NCBI GenBank assembly: GCA_015698045.1
Contig: BLAL01000037.1
Span: forward strand, 124,001 to 188,000
Direction: 5' to 3'
DNA length: 64,000 nt
Source: Rhizophagus clarus
Taxonomy: Eukaryota; Glomeromycota; Glomeromycetes; Glomerales; Glomeraceae
Position numbers and translations under genes: made by a program. The notes beneath the pieces were generated by a model. That model was given only the letters and a program-made list of their open reading frames with translations, made no database searches and was not told where the DNA came from. This document shows, piece after piece, positions 34,668 to 46,781 of this stretch. How positions within the stretch are numbered: position 1 is the stretch's first letter; the number at the start of each line of letters is the position of its first letter.

Positions 34668-35339
34668 GAGTAGTTTATTTGACCAAACTTAGATATATTT
34701 TAGAATTTGATATTCTGACAATCAAACTGGACATGAAAAATTTATTTATTGAACAATCTAATCCCAAATATTCGCTGTAAAATTAAAATCATCAGCAAAT
34801 ATGACGACATTGATAACGTTTAAGGATATAAGAATATCATTTAGATACATACTACCTATCTCTGGACAAATTATTTGTAAATTATATTAACCAATGTAAT
34901 TGTTCGTGTAGGTATTATAAAACAAATATTAGGTTTACTTTTCTTAAAATTTTTTGTTGTAATATATTTTCATTTATTTATTTATTTTGCTTTTTGACGT
35001 AAGGTCATTGTAGATAACCATTTTTTATTTTAAATGTATTATGCTAAAAATGAAGTTTTTTTAAATAAAAATATACGGACTAACACAATTTATAATATTT
35101 ATATAAATTATAGGAAAATTAAAAAAATTAGTCATAATTGTCGGACAAAAGATTCATTTGCTAATAAATTAATAAATCAGGTGATTAAAATAATTTTACT
35201 ATTCCGTGTAACAAATTATACTATTTATACTGTTACTAATCCTGATAATCTTACATCAGGCCGTTTTTTTCTTGCAGCATTTCGCTCTTGAAAAATAAAA
35301 TATGGTTGAGAGTAGTAACCAAACCTTGAAAATCATAAT
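34668..35339. other. Gene-free stretch after the ligase gene
   Basis: A/T-rich 3' flank; a short open frame at 35034 is low-complexity and unsupported. I looked for a missing CUE-domain exon of the ligase and saw none. Confidence 0.45.
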
Positions 35340-36270
35340 TATAATCTTGATGAAAATGTTTTCTCTGAACATGACCTACCACAAGAAACTCTTGACAACA
35401 CTGACAACAACACCTGGACCACTTCCGGGGATATGTGACTTCTCCCCACCAGTATTTTCAAGAAAAACTTACTTAATCAACAACTCACAAGTCTATCTTA
35501 CAGTTGGAACCTTGGAACAAAGAAATTTCTTTTGAACACCCCATTATGGACCAAAAGATTGAACAACATACCTTAACAGGCAAAAGAGCATGACCAAAAT
35601 TTCTGATAGCTGGCCTATAGATGCCACCCAAATCTAAAATAATTTGGGATTATGGCAATTCAAGTATACAAATCCAAATTAATTTACATATTATATATAT
35701 AAATTTTGTAATTTGTACATTTGGGATTTGGAATTATGGCAGCTAAAATATACAAATTAATTTGGGATTTACTTAAAGTAAGTTGGGTGGCATCTATAGA
35801 TTAACCTACCATTTTTCTTCAGTTATTAGACTTATTGACAATGCCTTACATTTCATATATACTTTCAAATCTGAGAACAGCTCTGAAGATTAATATGAAG
35901 CTTGAATCCAACTTGAATAGATTATACTCAATGCTAAAACTTTGGCATTGAATGTATTCTTTTTTACAAATGATTTACATCAAGAACATATCCTTAAATC
36001 CATTATTTTATCTACTTATTGAAAACCATTAGACAAGAATAAAATCTTTAATAACAAACTATATAATACCATCAAAACTAAAAGCAAAGCAAATAAATTT
36101 CTTACCAATACAACCTGACAATAGAAAAGAAGAACTGAATAAGAATCTTATAATTATAATCAACAAACAATCCAGATCAATCAATAACAATAAAGAAAAA
36201 AAAACAATAATTAAAAAGAAAAAAATCTACCTTTAGAAAGTGATGTTTAAGATAGCAATTAAACTACAAG
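35340..36270 (+). pseudogene. Degenerate retroelement-like coding remnant
   Basis: Composition shifts from A/T-rich to A/C-rich coding-like sequence. Fragments such as ENVFSEHDLPQETLDNTDNNTW, LTSLSYSWNLGTKKFLLNTP and, after the inserted element at 35615, KSIILSTY and NNKLYNTIKTKSKANKF are readable in one frame broken by stops. I cannot name the family; the pattern is of a decayed LINE-type ORF. Interrupted by the 185-bp inverted-repeat element. Confidence 0.4.
35615..35799. mobile_element. Small TIR element, 185 bp
   Basis: Perfectly inverted ends CTATAGATGCCACCCAA (left) and TTGGGTGGCATCTATAG (right). The interior repeats TTTGGGATTATGGC and AATTTGTA(C/A)ATT in both orientations. TA bases at the tips fit a Tc1/mariner-style TA target, but the duplication cannot be separated from the repeat. 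No coding capacity. Confidence 0.75.
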
Positions 36271-37374
36271 AATTAATAAGAGTAGTCAAAGTAGTTATAA
36301 AATCCTAATAATTTAAATATCAATAGTTTCATTTTTTTAGAAATACATGGGCAATAAGAATTGTATTACAGAATTGTTTTTTTAAATGGCAAACAGTTTT
36401 TTTATTAAAAGTTATCCTTATTTTTCAATAGACTTATAGTTTTTTAAATACTGCAATATTCATATATGAAATTTAAAAGCTATTATCAAATAGAGTAATA
36501 CAAAAAATAGATATTATTGCATTATATTTCACTTTTAATTTGTTTTTAATACTTAAGAAAATATAACCTATCATCAACTTAAGAAAATTAAATTTGTATA
36601 TTTGTTACAATCATTTTAAAATGAAAGGCAGATCTGATAAAATCTTTACTAAAATATAGTGATTATATAGTTATTATAGATTTCAATTAGATTTTTTATC
36701 ACATATTACTAATAGAATTTCAAAGAAAACATTTTGCTTTTAACTTTTTTAGCATGCTTTATATACTAATTTACTATTTAACTTAATAACAAGTTTTAGA
36801 ATATTCACAAAAATTCTTAAACTAATAATAAAACTAACTTGAATATAAAAATAATAGTTTATCTAGATGATTCATTAATAATAATTTTATCAAAAGCATA
36901 GGTATAAAACTATATTTTAATTATTATAAAGTTATTGTAATATTATGAATTCATAATAAATAAAAACAAATTCTATTTACTTCTTATATAAATGATTAAT
37001 TATTTAAGATTTTAAATAAATTTGAAAATAATAATACTTAAGTTATTCAAATAAAAAATAAAAAGTTTAGTGAAAAAATGTTTAAAAATAAACTAAAATA
37101 ATTCAAAATTTTTTTAATCTAAAAATTTACTTATTAAAAAAAAAGATTGTAATAATCATAAACATAGTATTTTCAATTTAATTATATTTTAAAATATTAT
37201 TCAGTTATTATTTTATGATAAAAATAAGAATTTGAAACTAAAATAATGAATACTAATTAGAATAAAACAATTTAGTCTAAATTTGATAGGTCAAATATAA
37301 ATTAAATATAAATTTAATTATAGTTAAATCTATATTAAATTAAAGTTTATAATTTTGGCACAATTTTTCTGTTA
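36271..37374. other. Gene-free AT-rich spacer
   Basis: Simple A/T sequence, no repeats strong enough to call and no coding signal. Confidence 0.4.
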
Positions 37375-38455
37375 ATGATTTAAATAGAATTTTAATTATG
37401 ATTTAAATAGAATTTTAATTATGATTTAAATAGAATTTTAATTATGATTTAAATAGAATTTTAATTATGATTTAAATAGAATTTTAATTATGATTTAAAT
37501 AGAATTTTAATTATGATTTAAATAGAATTTTAATTATGATTTAAATAGAATTTTAATTATGATTTAAATAGAATTTTAATTATGATTTAAATAGAATTTT
37601 AATTATGATTTAAATAGAATTTTAATTATGATTTAAATAGAATTTTAATTATGATTTAAATAGAATTTTAATTATGATTTAAATAGAATTTTAATTATGA
37701 TTTAAATAGAATTTTAATTATGATTTAAATAGAATTTTAATTATGATTTAAATAGAATTTTAATTATGATTTAAATAGAATTTTAATTATGATTTAAATA
37801 GAATTTTAATTATGATTTAAATAGAATTTTAATTATGATTTAAATAGAATTTTAATTATGATTTAAATAGAATTTTAATTATGATTTAAATAGAATTTTA
37901 ATTATGATTTAAATAGAATTTTAATTATGATTTAAATAGAATTTTAATTATGATTTAAATAGAATTTTAATTATGATTTAAATAGAATTTTAATTATGAT
38001 TTAAATAGAATTTTAATTATGATTTAAATAGAATTTTAATTATGATTTAAATAGAATTTTAATTATGATTTAAATAGAATTTTAATTATGATTTAAATAG
38101 AATTTTAATTATGATTTAAATAGAATTTTAATTATGATTTAAATAGAATTTTAATTATGATTTAAATAGAATTTTAATTATGATTTAAATAGAATTTTAA
38201 TTATGATTTAAATAGAATTTTAATTATGATTTAAATAGAATTTTAATTATGATTTAAATAGAATTTTAATTATGATTTAAATAGAATTTTAATTATGATT
38301 TAAATAGAATTTTAATTATGATTTAAATAGAATTTTAATTATGATTTAAATAGAATTTTAATTATGATTTAAATAGAATTTTAATTATGATTTAAATAGA
38401 ATTTTAATTATGATTTAAATAGAATTTTAATTATGATTTAAATAGAATTTTAATT
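37375..38455. repeat. Minisatellite: 47 copies of a 23-bp unit
   Basis: Unit ATGATTTAAATAGAATT followed by TTAATT (23 bp), starting at 37375 and ending at 38455: 1081 bp, exactly 47 units, with no difference seen between units in the printed sequence. It contains the palindrome ATTTAAAT. Stops occur in the unit, so it is noncoding. Such homogeneity implies recent expansion. Confidence 0.97.
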
Positions 38456-39713
38456 AAAATTTTATAAAAATTTAATTTTCAGTATAATTTAAAGAAATTT
38501 AAATATATTTTAAATATATATTAAGTATAAATACTTTATTAAAATAGTAATTTGAAAAAACTACTATTGCTAAATTTAATGAAAAGTGATAAAGATTATT
38601 AAATAAATTTACCTTAAATATAATAATTTTTTTAAATAAATTAATTAATTTTTAAAAAAAACAAAAAGTGCTTAAATTTAAAAAAATTATTATAAATTCT
38701 ATATATAATATTTAGAATTCTAAAATTATAAAATATAAAATTTCCAATTTTAAATGGTAGTATTACTTAAAATTTTTAAAAATAAAAATACAAAATTGCT
38801 TATATAAATATTACATAAGCATATATAAATATATTTATATAAGTAAAACTATAATTAAAATTATTTATTTTCAGTATTTTATAATATGAAAAATTTTATA
38901 ATTCTGGCTAAATTATAATTTTAGCCAAAATTAATTGTATATCTAACAATTAAATTTTGTATAATGTTACTGCATAAATTATTTTATTTAGCAAATCTAT
39001 TTTACAATAATTGAACATAGTCAATTTGATCTTAAAAGTAATTAATTTGATCCTATTTAATGGTTAATTTAACTAAAAATGATCAATTTAATCTATAAGT
39101 AGTCTTTTAAAAATGGTTTACAGTTACTTCTTTTTATAGTAAACTTTGATATAACAAATAACACAATATAATAGATCATATAATATAGTATTAATTTTAA
39201 ATATAAAAAAACTTTGATATAATAAAGTTTATTATTTATTTACTGTATAATATAGTACAAAATGAAGTACATAAACAGCATATATAAAATTGACTTTTTT
39301 TATAATGAATTATTATTGTAATAAATTTTTTTTTGGTAAAATAAAAATTTTTATTTATTAAAATAAATCCATTTTACATATTTATCATATGGCATTTTAC
39401 CTATATTATTCTTATACTAAAATATTATTAATTAATTAATTTTTATAATTTATTAAATTTATTAAAAAAAAATTTATTTTATTTGAAATTTATTATAATA
39501 ATTTAAAAACTATAATTAATAATTTGCAATTTACTTTATAAGAAACAAAAAAATTCCATTATATTTCTATCTGGTCTAATTTTAAAATCAGTTAATATCT
39601 GTAAAAGAAAGTAAATAAAAATATTAATAAATATTCTTTATAAAATAAAACAAAATATTTGTTATCTTTCTAAAAACTTTTACTTAATTTAATTTTAAAA
39701 TTTAATATTAGTA
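38456..39713. other. Gene-free AT-rich spacer
   Basis: A/T-rich, with AGTCAATTTGATC/AATTTGATC words repeated at 39020-39100. Nothing else seen. Confidence 0.4.
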
Positions 39714-40022
39714 TAGGACCCCAGACATTACTGATACAACTCATAATCATGAAAAAAAGCAAATTGATGTGAAATTTAAAAGCTAAAAAACATGTTTTTT
39801 GCAATTTTCTCGTCAACCAGTAATCCAAATTGGATGATCTTTTTTTTAAAATGTAGCTCTCAATGAGATCTACAAAATAAAAAAAATAAAAAAAAGTTTA
39901 TCGAAATTGGTTGGATAGATGGCGAGATATCCTTAAAAAACTAAAAGAGCAAATTGGCTTAATTTTGAGAAAAATGGGTAAAAAAAAAAATGTGAGTTAT
40001 TTTAGTAATGTCTGGGGTCCTA
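39714..40022. mobile_element. Tc1/mariner-like non-autonomous element, 309 bp with TA
   Basis: Inverted ends GGACCCCAGACATTACT and AGTAATGTCTGGGGTCC (17 bp, perfect), each bordered by TA. The sequence TTAGTA also stands outside both ends, so either TA or a 6-bp duplication is possible. The interior has no transposase; a 63-codon open frame overlapping the right end is accidental. Confidence 0.8.
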
Positions 40023-40029
40023 TTAGTAT

Positions 40030-40490
40030 CTACATGTATAAAAAAAGAAGAATATTAGTAACATTTTTATATCAATCTCCTTTTATTTCAAATTACCTTT
40101 AGGATAATGCTAAAAGATTTATATTTATAAAAAAAAAAAAAAACTATTAGTACTGTTCTTATACTAAAATAAAAATCTTTTTTTCCTTTCAAATTACCTT
40201 TAAAAGTAATGCTAAAAAATCTATTTTTATAAAAAAAAAAAAATATTAGTAATATTTTTATACTAAATATAACAACTTTTTTTTTTTTCTTTTAAATTAC
40301 TAAATAGTACTGAAAAGTTAGTTTCTATAAAAAAAAATATTAATAATATTTTTATACTAAACATAAAAATCCTTTTTCTCTATTTTTTTAAATTACCTTT
40401 AAAGATAGTGTCAAAAGATCTATTTCTATAAAAAAAAAAAAGAAAAAATATTAGTTTTCTATTAAAGTATAAAAAAACTTTTTCTTTTTT
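40030..40490. repeat. Tandem repeat, ~100-bp unit, array A
   Basis: About 4.5 units with AATATTTTTATACTAAA, a T-run, AAATTACCTTTAAA, AAAAGATCTATTTCTATAAA and an A-run. Related in reverse orientation to array B at 45.12 kb. Confidence 0.7.
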
Positions 40491-41495
40491 TTTTATAATT
40501 ATTATTTCAGAATATTTAATAAATAGATTCAAGCAGCTAAAACTTAATAATAAAAGTATAATTTATAGTTGTAGGCTAAACTAATTTTTGAATTTGACAA
40601 AATAAAAAACCTCAGTTTTGACAATTTTTTTTATAAGAATTTATTATAATTTTACCATTATATATGATTTTTATAATTAAGTTTTACCATTTATTTTATT
40701 AAATTTTTAATATAATTTTACCAAGTTTTGCATTTACTATAAGATTTCACCTGCAATCTTAATATAATTAGTAATAAATTGAAGAAATAAAAAACATACT
40801 AAAAAGATTATCATGAGTTTCTTGTCCAAGTATATTTTTATTTTTTTAAGAATTTTGTTAATTTACTAAAGATTTTAATTTATAAAAATATATTTATCAT
40901 TAATTAAAATTGCAAAACATACAAAACTCTTTCTGCTAATGTACTGAATCAAAATTTCTGCAAAAAATAATTTTATTTTTACTTTTCAATGTGTTTTTTA
41001 AAACCAACATAATACAAACATAGCTTTTACATAAGAAACATGTACATATAATACATACAATGAGTTTGCAACACATTTTTTTAAAATATTTTTTAATAAC
41101 CTTCATAGTTCCTCAGATATCAACCTGTACTTTATACTAAATAAGACAGGGATAGTAAAGTGGAAAAAAAAAACTCAAAAAGGTTACTATGACTATGCAA
41201 AAATACTAGTTATTACTCCAGTTATAGAACAGGCTAAACAAACTAAGCTCTTTGACAAATTAGTAACTGTTCTTTCTGCTCACCTTATTTTGACTTTTGC
41301 TTTAGCTAGGTCTTACTACCCCAAAAAATGAAGCTGATACAAACAGGATGCATAAACAATGTGTCACCTACCCCATCATTATACATGAAGTCAAAATTAA
41401 AATCCAAAAGTCAAAATATTTTGACTTGGGAAGGTCAAAAGTCAAATTTAAAGTCAAAATAATCAAAATTACGTCATAATCATATAATTTTTATA
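40491..41495. other. Gene-free stretch
   Basis: A/T-rich. 41180-41340 has a more balanced composition (GACAAATTAGTAACTGTTC, TTTAGCTAGGTC) and could be a fossil of coding DNA, but no frame can be read. 41390-41460 repeats GTCAAAA words. Confidence 0.35.
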
Positions 41496-41848
41496 ATTAT
41501 AATTTAATACCAAATTTTAAATATAAATACCTCTGTCAATATTGATGCTACAGATATGCAATACATATTATTGGATTCCTCTCGATGAACTGAATCCAAC
41601 CGTGTAAAGATCGATTACTGAATGCAGAGATCATTAACTTTGAATTTTAATATTATTGTTTATTATAAGAGTAATAAGATTATTTAATACCAAATTTTAA
41701 ATGTGAATAACTCTTCAATATTAATGTACAAATATGCTACATATATCATTGGAATCCTCTCAATGAGCTGAATCCAATCGTATAAAGATCATAAAAATCA
41801 GATCACTAAATGCAGAGATCGTTAACTTTGAATTTTAATATTATTGTT
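41496..41848. repeat. Tandem duplication, two ~175-bp copies
   Basis: Copies at about 41505-41670 and 41685-41848 share TTTAATACCAAATTTTAAAT, GGA(T)TCCTCTC(G/A)ATGA, CTGAATCCAA and GCAGAGATC, then TTAACTTTGAATTTTAATATTA. Divergence is about 15 percent by eye. Confidence 0.75.
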
Positions 41849-42230
41849 TAGAGGCATGCCAGAAATCAGCTGATTTAATAGGAGGGTGGGGTTAATCTAA
41901 AAATCAGGTTCCTATGATTAGCTATAAATTATATAATATATATAATATATTATTACTATTTATATATTAAAATAATTTTTTGCAATTATCTTGCCATCTA
42001 ATAGCTCAATTTATCTAAACCTTTTTTTATTTTATAGGGTTTATTAAAAGCTATAAAATAAAAAAAAATTCATAAAAATTGGATTACTAGATCACAAGTT
42101 AATTATATAAATATAATTATATATATTATTATATATATTTTTTAACCAATCAAAATGCGATCAGGTGAGGGGGGTGAAGGGTAAGGGCTACTAATTGAAG
42201 GAAATCAGCTGATTTCTGGCACATCCCTTA
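41849..42230. mobile_element. Small TIR element, ~382 bp
   Basis: Inverted ends: TAGAGGCATGCCAGAAATC with AGCTGATTT on the left and AAATCAGCTGATTTCTGGC with ACATCCCTTA on the right. Pairs of GGGTGGGG- and GGGGGGTGAAGG-like words lie inside. No transposase. Confidence 0.7.
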
Positions 42231-42349
42231 CTATAAAAATCACATAACTATAACATAATTTTGGCCATTTTGATTTTTAGAGAGGCTCAGGTCAAAATCA
42301 TTTTGACCATTTTGACTATTTCAGAGGTTGAAATTAACCAATTTTGGTT

Positions 42350-43640
42350 TCATGTATAGCCATTATATAAGAGATAAAAATAGATATTTTATCACTTGAC
42401 CAGCACCAATCAAATCTTATCGTCTCAAACAATACAGTCAAATCTAAGTCTAAAGGTAAAGATAAGAAAAAGAACAAAATAAGGACACTCTCATAATCGA
42501 TCCAGCCTTTGCAAATATCTGGGATAATATACTTGCCCAAGATGCCTCTTCTTCTACATTGCCATCTCCTCCACCTGAAGACAAAATTATCAACAAGACC
42601 ACAACTTCCTTCACTTTTCTACCAGAGTTCTCTGGTACTAAAAAAAAACAAAAGACACAAAAAGTAGAAGTGACTCACATAATCACAGGATATCAAGCAC
42701 CTTCAGATTGCAACTTCATTCAAGATATTCTTATCTACGATATTCCTGTAAAGTGAGATAATTATACACTAGTACTTAATCACCTATCTATTTAAAAAAA
42801 TATTATATTAATACAAGTCAAGCAATAGCACAAATATATGACTATTTGATGTAGACTTATTATCTCTGAATTTTTTAAGAAATACTATGAGTCACAATAG
42901 ATAGTTCTCTTTATAGGCTTTCTGGCTTGATAGTTTCTAGCATTGTGGTCATTCAAAGAATGAAATCTATGATGATGGCCTCTTTAGTGGACCTCTAACA
43001 TGAAGCTTTTCTAAGAAAATTGAATATTAAAATGTTCAAAGAAATCAAATTTGCAGATGGTAAACATAAGATTGTTGGCTACTTAACCTCCACTATCAAG
43101 AAAAAGAAAAAAAACTCTACCTTTAATTTGACTAAGCAATTCAAGAAGGATAAAGTCCTCGCTTGTAACTTTTCTTCTACCAATCATCAGCCTATCCCTG
43201 CAACCAGATCTAACAAGGTCTAAATAAGAAATTTACAATTAAAGAATTTGAATCAAACTTAGCTAACAACTACATCCACTGGCTCATCATGATACAAACT
43301 AAAATAGAACACTCATGATAACTTCAAGGTCTCTAAATGATAATTATTTACAGAAATTGTTAAAATGAAAGAGATTTTAGGGTATCTGGTAGCAGGTGAT
43401 TTACATACATAGAAAAATTTTTGTTTTGTTACTTAGAATTTCACCCATTTGTTACACTATATTTTTTTTTCTACCTGTATTCCTTTTATTTAATTTATAA
43501 TATGTTTATTAATGTTTGAGGCAGATGTTTAGACTGGCCCTCAGGTTAAGAGTATGGTTTCAGTATACAGATGTATTTATTTGTATAAACCTACCAATCA
43601 CAATAAAATTCATGTGACTTTAGCGCCTTTAAAAAAAAAT
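42350..43640 (+). pseudogene. Degenerate relative of the 13-kb ORF1-like retroposon
   Basis: Readable pieces VTHIITGYQAPSD then ILIYDIPVK, stop, DNYTLV match NVIIIGYIPQDQ and VVYDIPAKWDNYTLL of the 13-kb protein in sequence and order. Later FKEIKFADGKHKIVGYL matches FKLVKEVDGSRKLIGYF. A Lys-rich patch (KSKGKDKKKNK) precedes. A 3' noncoding part with AATAAAATTC at about 43601 ends in a short A-run at 43630. Many stops and frame changes; a target duplication was not found. Clearly much older than the 13-kb copy. Confidence 0.65.
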
Positions 43641-43683
43641 ATTATTAATTAAAATTATATAAATAATTAAGGGCATTACTATG

Positions 43684-44318
43684 TAGTAACCTATCATCAT
43701 GGTGATTCTATCATGTGTTTAATCTAATTGGTGAATTTTTTTAACAAAAAATTTTATTTTTTATCTGATAGTTAAAACAAAAAATAAAAAAAATGAGACT
43801 AACAGTAAAAATAATAAAAAAAACAATAAGAAAATAATAAGATGTAGGAAAAAAAAATTAAAAGGGATAAAAAAAGAATAAAAAGGAAGAGAAAATAAAG
43901 TGAAAAGAATGAAGAAAAAGGGAAAATGAAATAAAAGCAAGTGGAAAGAATGAAAAGAATGGGAAATAATGAAAAGGAGAAAAAATGAAATGAAAAAAAG
44001 GGAAATAAAACAAAATAATGAAAAGGAAAAGGAAAAAGGAAATAGAACGAAAAAGAATAAAGAGAAAGGAAATAAAACAAAAAGAAATAAAAGGGAAGGA
44101 AAAGAAGGAAAAGAAAAAAAAAATTAGTAAAATAAAATATAAAAAATAAAAAAAAACAAAAAAAAATAATGATATACTTTTATCAAAACTGTAAAACATT
44201 CTTGATTTTTTGCACGTATATCTATAGGTAAATAATCACATGAACTGGCCAATAAAATTTTATTTGTTCACATGATTATAAGGGGGTCATTATGATGACA
44301 GGTTACTAATTACATTTT
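43684..44318. mobile_element. TIR element with polypurine interior
   Basis: Left end GTAGTAACCTATCATCATGG and right end ATGATGACAGGTTACTAAT are inverted copies, followed inward by further inverted pieces (ATCATGTGTTTAAT / TTCACATGATTAT). The centre (about 43790-44165) is almost pure A and G on the plus strand. Open frames on the minus strand there are Phe/Ser/Leu-rich products of this composition, not genes. Confidence 0.55.
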
Positions 44319-45115
44319 CCTAATAATTAAGTACAAAAATAAATATTTTATTAAGATTCTTTTATGCATTTTTTTTAATAAAAATTTTTTAATGTTTATA
44401 CTTTATAATAATTTTTTGTATGATATAAAAAATTAAAAAAAATTATCAATCGATCTGATTAATAAATAATTATATAACTATTATCACTACTGTTATCCAT
44501 AATTAAATAACTAATTTTTATATTTCTATAGTAAATAAAATTTTTTTTATAAATAAATTATATAAAAAAAATTTTTTAAATTATTAAATTATTATATTAG
44601 TAACTGATAATTGAAATTATTAAAAAAAGTATTTTTTTTAAGCAAAAATAGTCTATTTAAATTGGATTAGCAAATCATAAGATCTGTATAACCAATATAT
44701 CTATACTTACTTATACCAAAAAATTTGTTATACTATACCAAAAAATTTATTATATTATACTAAATAATTCATTATAATATTAATAAATTTGCTTATAACA
44801 AAAACTTGATCAGCTAAAATATAAGATTTATTATATTAAAAAGGGATTGTATTTAATCTTATAATTATTAAGTTAATTTATCGATTAATAATTTATTTTT
44901 TATTCTTTTATTTTTTTTTTAATCATTAAAACAGTTATTTAAACTATTAAATTTTTATTTTATTTATTTTTTATTTTTTAATCAGTTTTTAAAACTGCTA
45001 TTTTTTTATTTTTTTTTTATTTAAGTAATTTTATTAAACTGAAATTTTTTATTTTTTTTTTTTTTAATACAACTTTAAAAATTTGCAAAATAAAATGTTA
45101 TGTTATTATCTTTTA
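44319..45115. other. Gene-free AT-rich stretch
   Basis: A/T runs; 44920-45070 has about three degenerate ~60-bp units (AAACAGTTATTTAAACT, then T-runs), similar in style to 9871-10490. No coding signal. Confidence 0.35.
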
Positions 45116-45610
45116 TTTGAAATAACTTAAAAAAAAACATTAATAATTTTTTTAATATAAGAATGTTAATTAATATTTTTTTTTTTTTTATAGAAATAAA
45201 CCTTTTAATATACAGCTTTTTAAAATAATGTAAAATAGTTAATATAAGAATATTAATTAATATTTTTTTCTTTTTTATAAGAATGGATTTTTTAGTATAT
45301 TATTTCTAAAAATAATATGAAGAAAAAAATATATTAAGATTTTGTTTAATATAAGAATGTTAATTAATATTTTTTTTTCTTTTTTATAAAAATAGGCTTT
45401 TAGTATGTGATTTTTTAAAGTAATATAAAAGAGGGTAAAATATTAAAATTTTTTTAATATAAGAATATTAATAAATATATTTTTTTTTTTCTTTTTTTTG
45501 TATAAATAGATTTTTTAACATATAGTTTTTTAAAATAATATAAAAAAAAAAGATTGTTTTTTCAATATAAAAATATTAACTAATATTTTTTCTTTTTTTT
45601 TATAAAACTG
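45116..45610. repeat. Tandem repeat, ~100-bp unit, array B
   Basis: About five units with AATATAAGAATATTAATTAA, a T-run, TTTTTTATA(G)AAAT(A)G, TTTTTTAAAATAATATAA. Reverse complements match units of array A (TTTATTTCTATAAAAAAA and AATATTCTTATATTAA). Confidence 0.65.
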
Positions 45611-46749
45611 AAGAAAGTTCAAGTTAGCTCAAAACTAACTTGAGTTTAGCTCAGTTTGAACTAGAATTTTCTTAACTTTAACTTAGTTTAAACTAGAATT
45701 TTTATGGCTTAGCTCATTCTAGATCAAGTTAGAATTTTTTTTTTCAAGCCAAGCTGAGCTAAATTGTGGTTAACTATTAAAAAAAAGCTTTTAAAATCAG
45801 TATTTCTGATTGAAAAATTGGAATTTAACAAAAACCAGTAAAAATAAATATGGTTATACTAAAATAAGCAAAAATCAGTATATTATATATTGGAATTGGT
45901 AAGGTTATTTTAAATGGATCAAAATCTGATTTTTTTTTCATTTGACCTATGCAAGTTAACAAAGCAGTTTAAGTAGAGTAAATAACTTAGTTATCAATAA
46001 TTATATTAAAAAAAGGCTTGCAAAGTAAGTAAAAATCAAGAGTTATTTAAAAATACTAATGAAAAAGGTTAGATATGTTAGAATTGCAAGGAATATGGAG
46101 GTCATAATTCAAAACATATATTAAACTTTGTGGAAACTATGGAGATACTCATAGTATTTACCAATGCAAGTAGTTTATCATTTTATTCATAAATATGTAT
46201 TTCCAAAGTTTATATTATATAGTTAAATTTTTGCATGTAGTGGTGAACAGTAGCACTCTTATTTGATAACAAAGAATATAAATTAGGGAATGGAATGGAA
46301 ATATGTTAAAATCTGATTATAAGAAAGTTAATTTTATTCGTTTATCTAGTAAAAAAACTGTCAACTATAATATTATTATTGTACGTGATAGATCAATCTA
46401 GACCTTTCCTTTTTGATAAAAATATATGAAGATTATCGATCTGCAATATATCACGATATTTTTCGGAAAAATACCCGATTATAAAAAAAAATAAATTTAC
46501 AGTATATTTCAAAAGAAAAAATAATAATTAATAAAGAATCAGCTTTATATATACTAACTGATCTTAGCAAATTTGCGTATTGTTTCTTCAAAAGCAAAAT
46601 TTGATTTCGATAGAAGGTTATCATAATTACCGTTATATGTCGTGTAACAGAGAAAATCAAAAAAAAGAAAGAATTAAAATTTTTTTAAAAAAGAGAATTA
46701 TTTTTTTTTTTTAATTATTATTATTATTTGTTTTATTATCTGTCATGCA

Positions 46750-46781
<32 letters not shown>

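Noticed and set aside
43799..44199. Phe/Ser/Leu-rich minus-strand open frames of 93 and 113 codons resembling membrane proteins
   Set aside because: They arise from the polypurine tract; composition alone removes stops.
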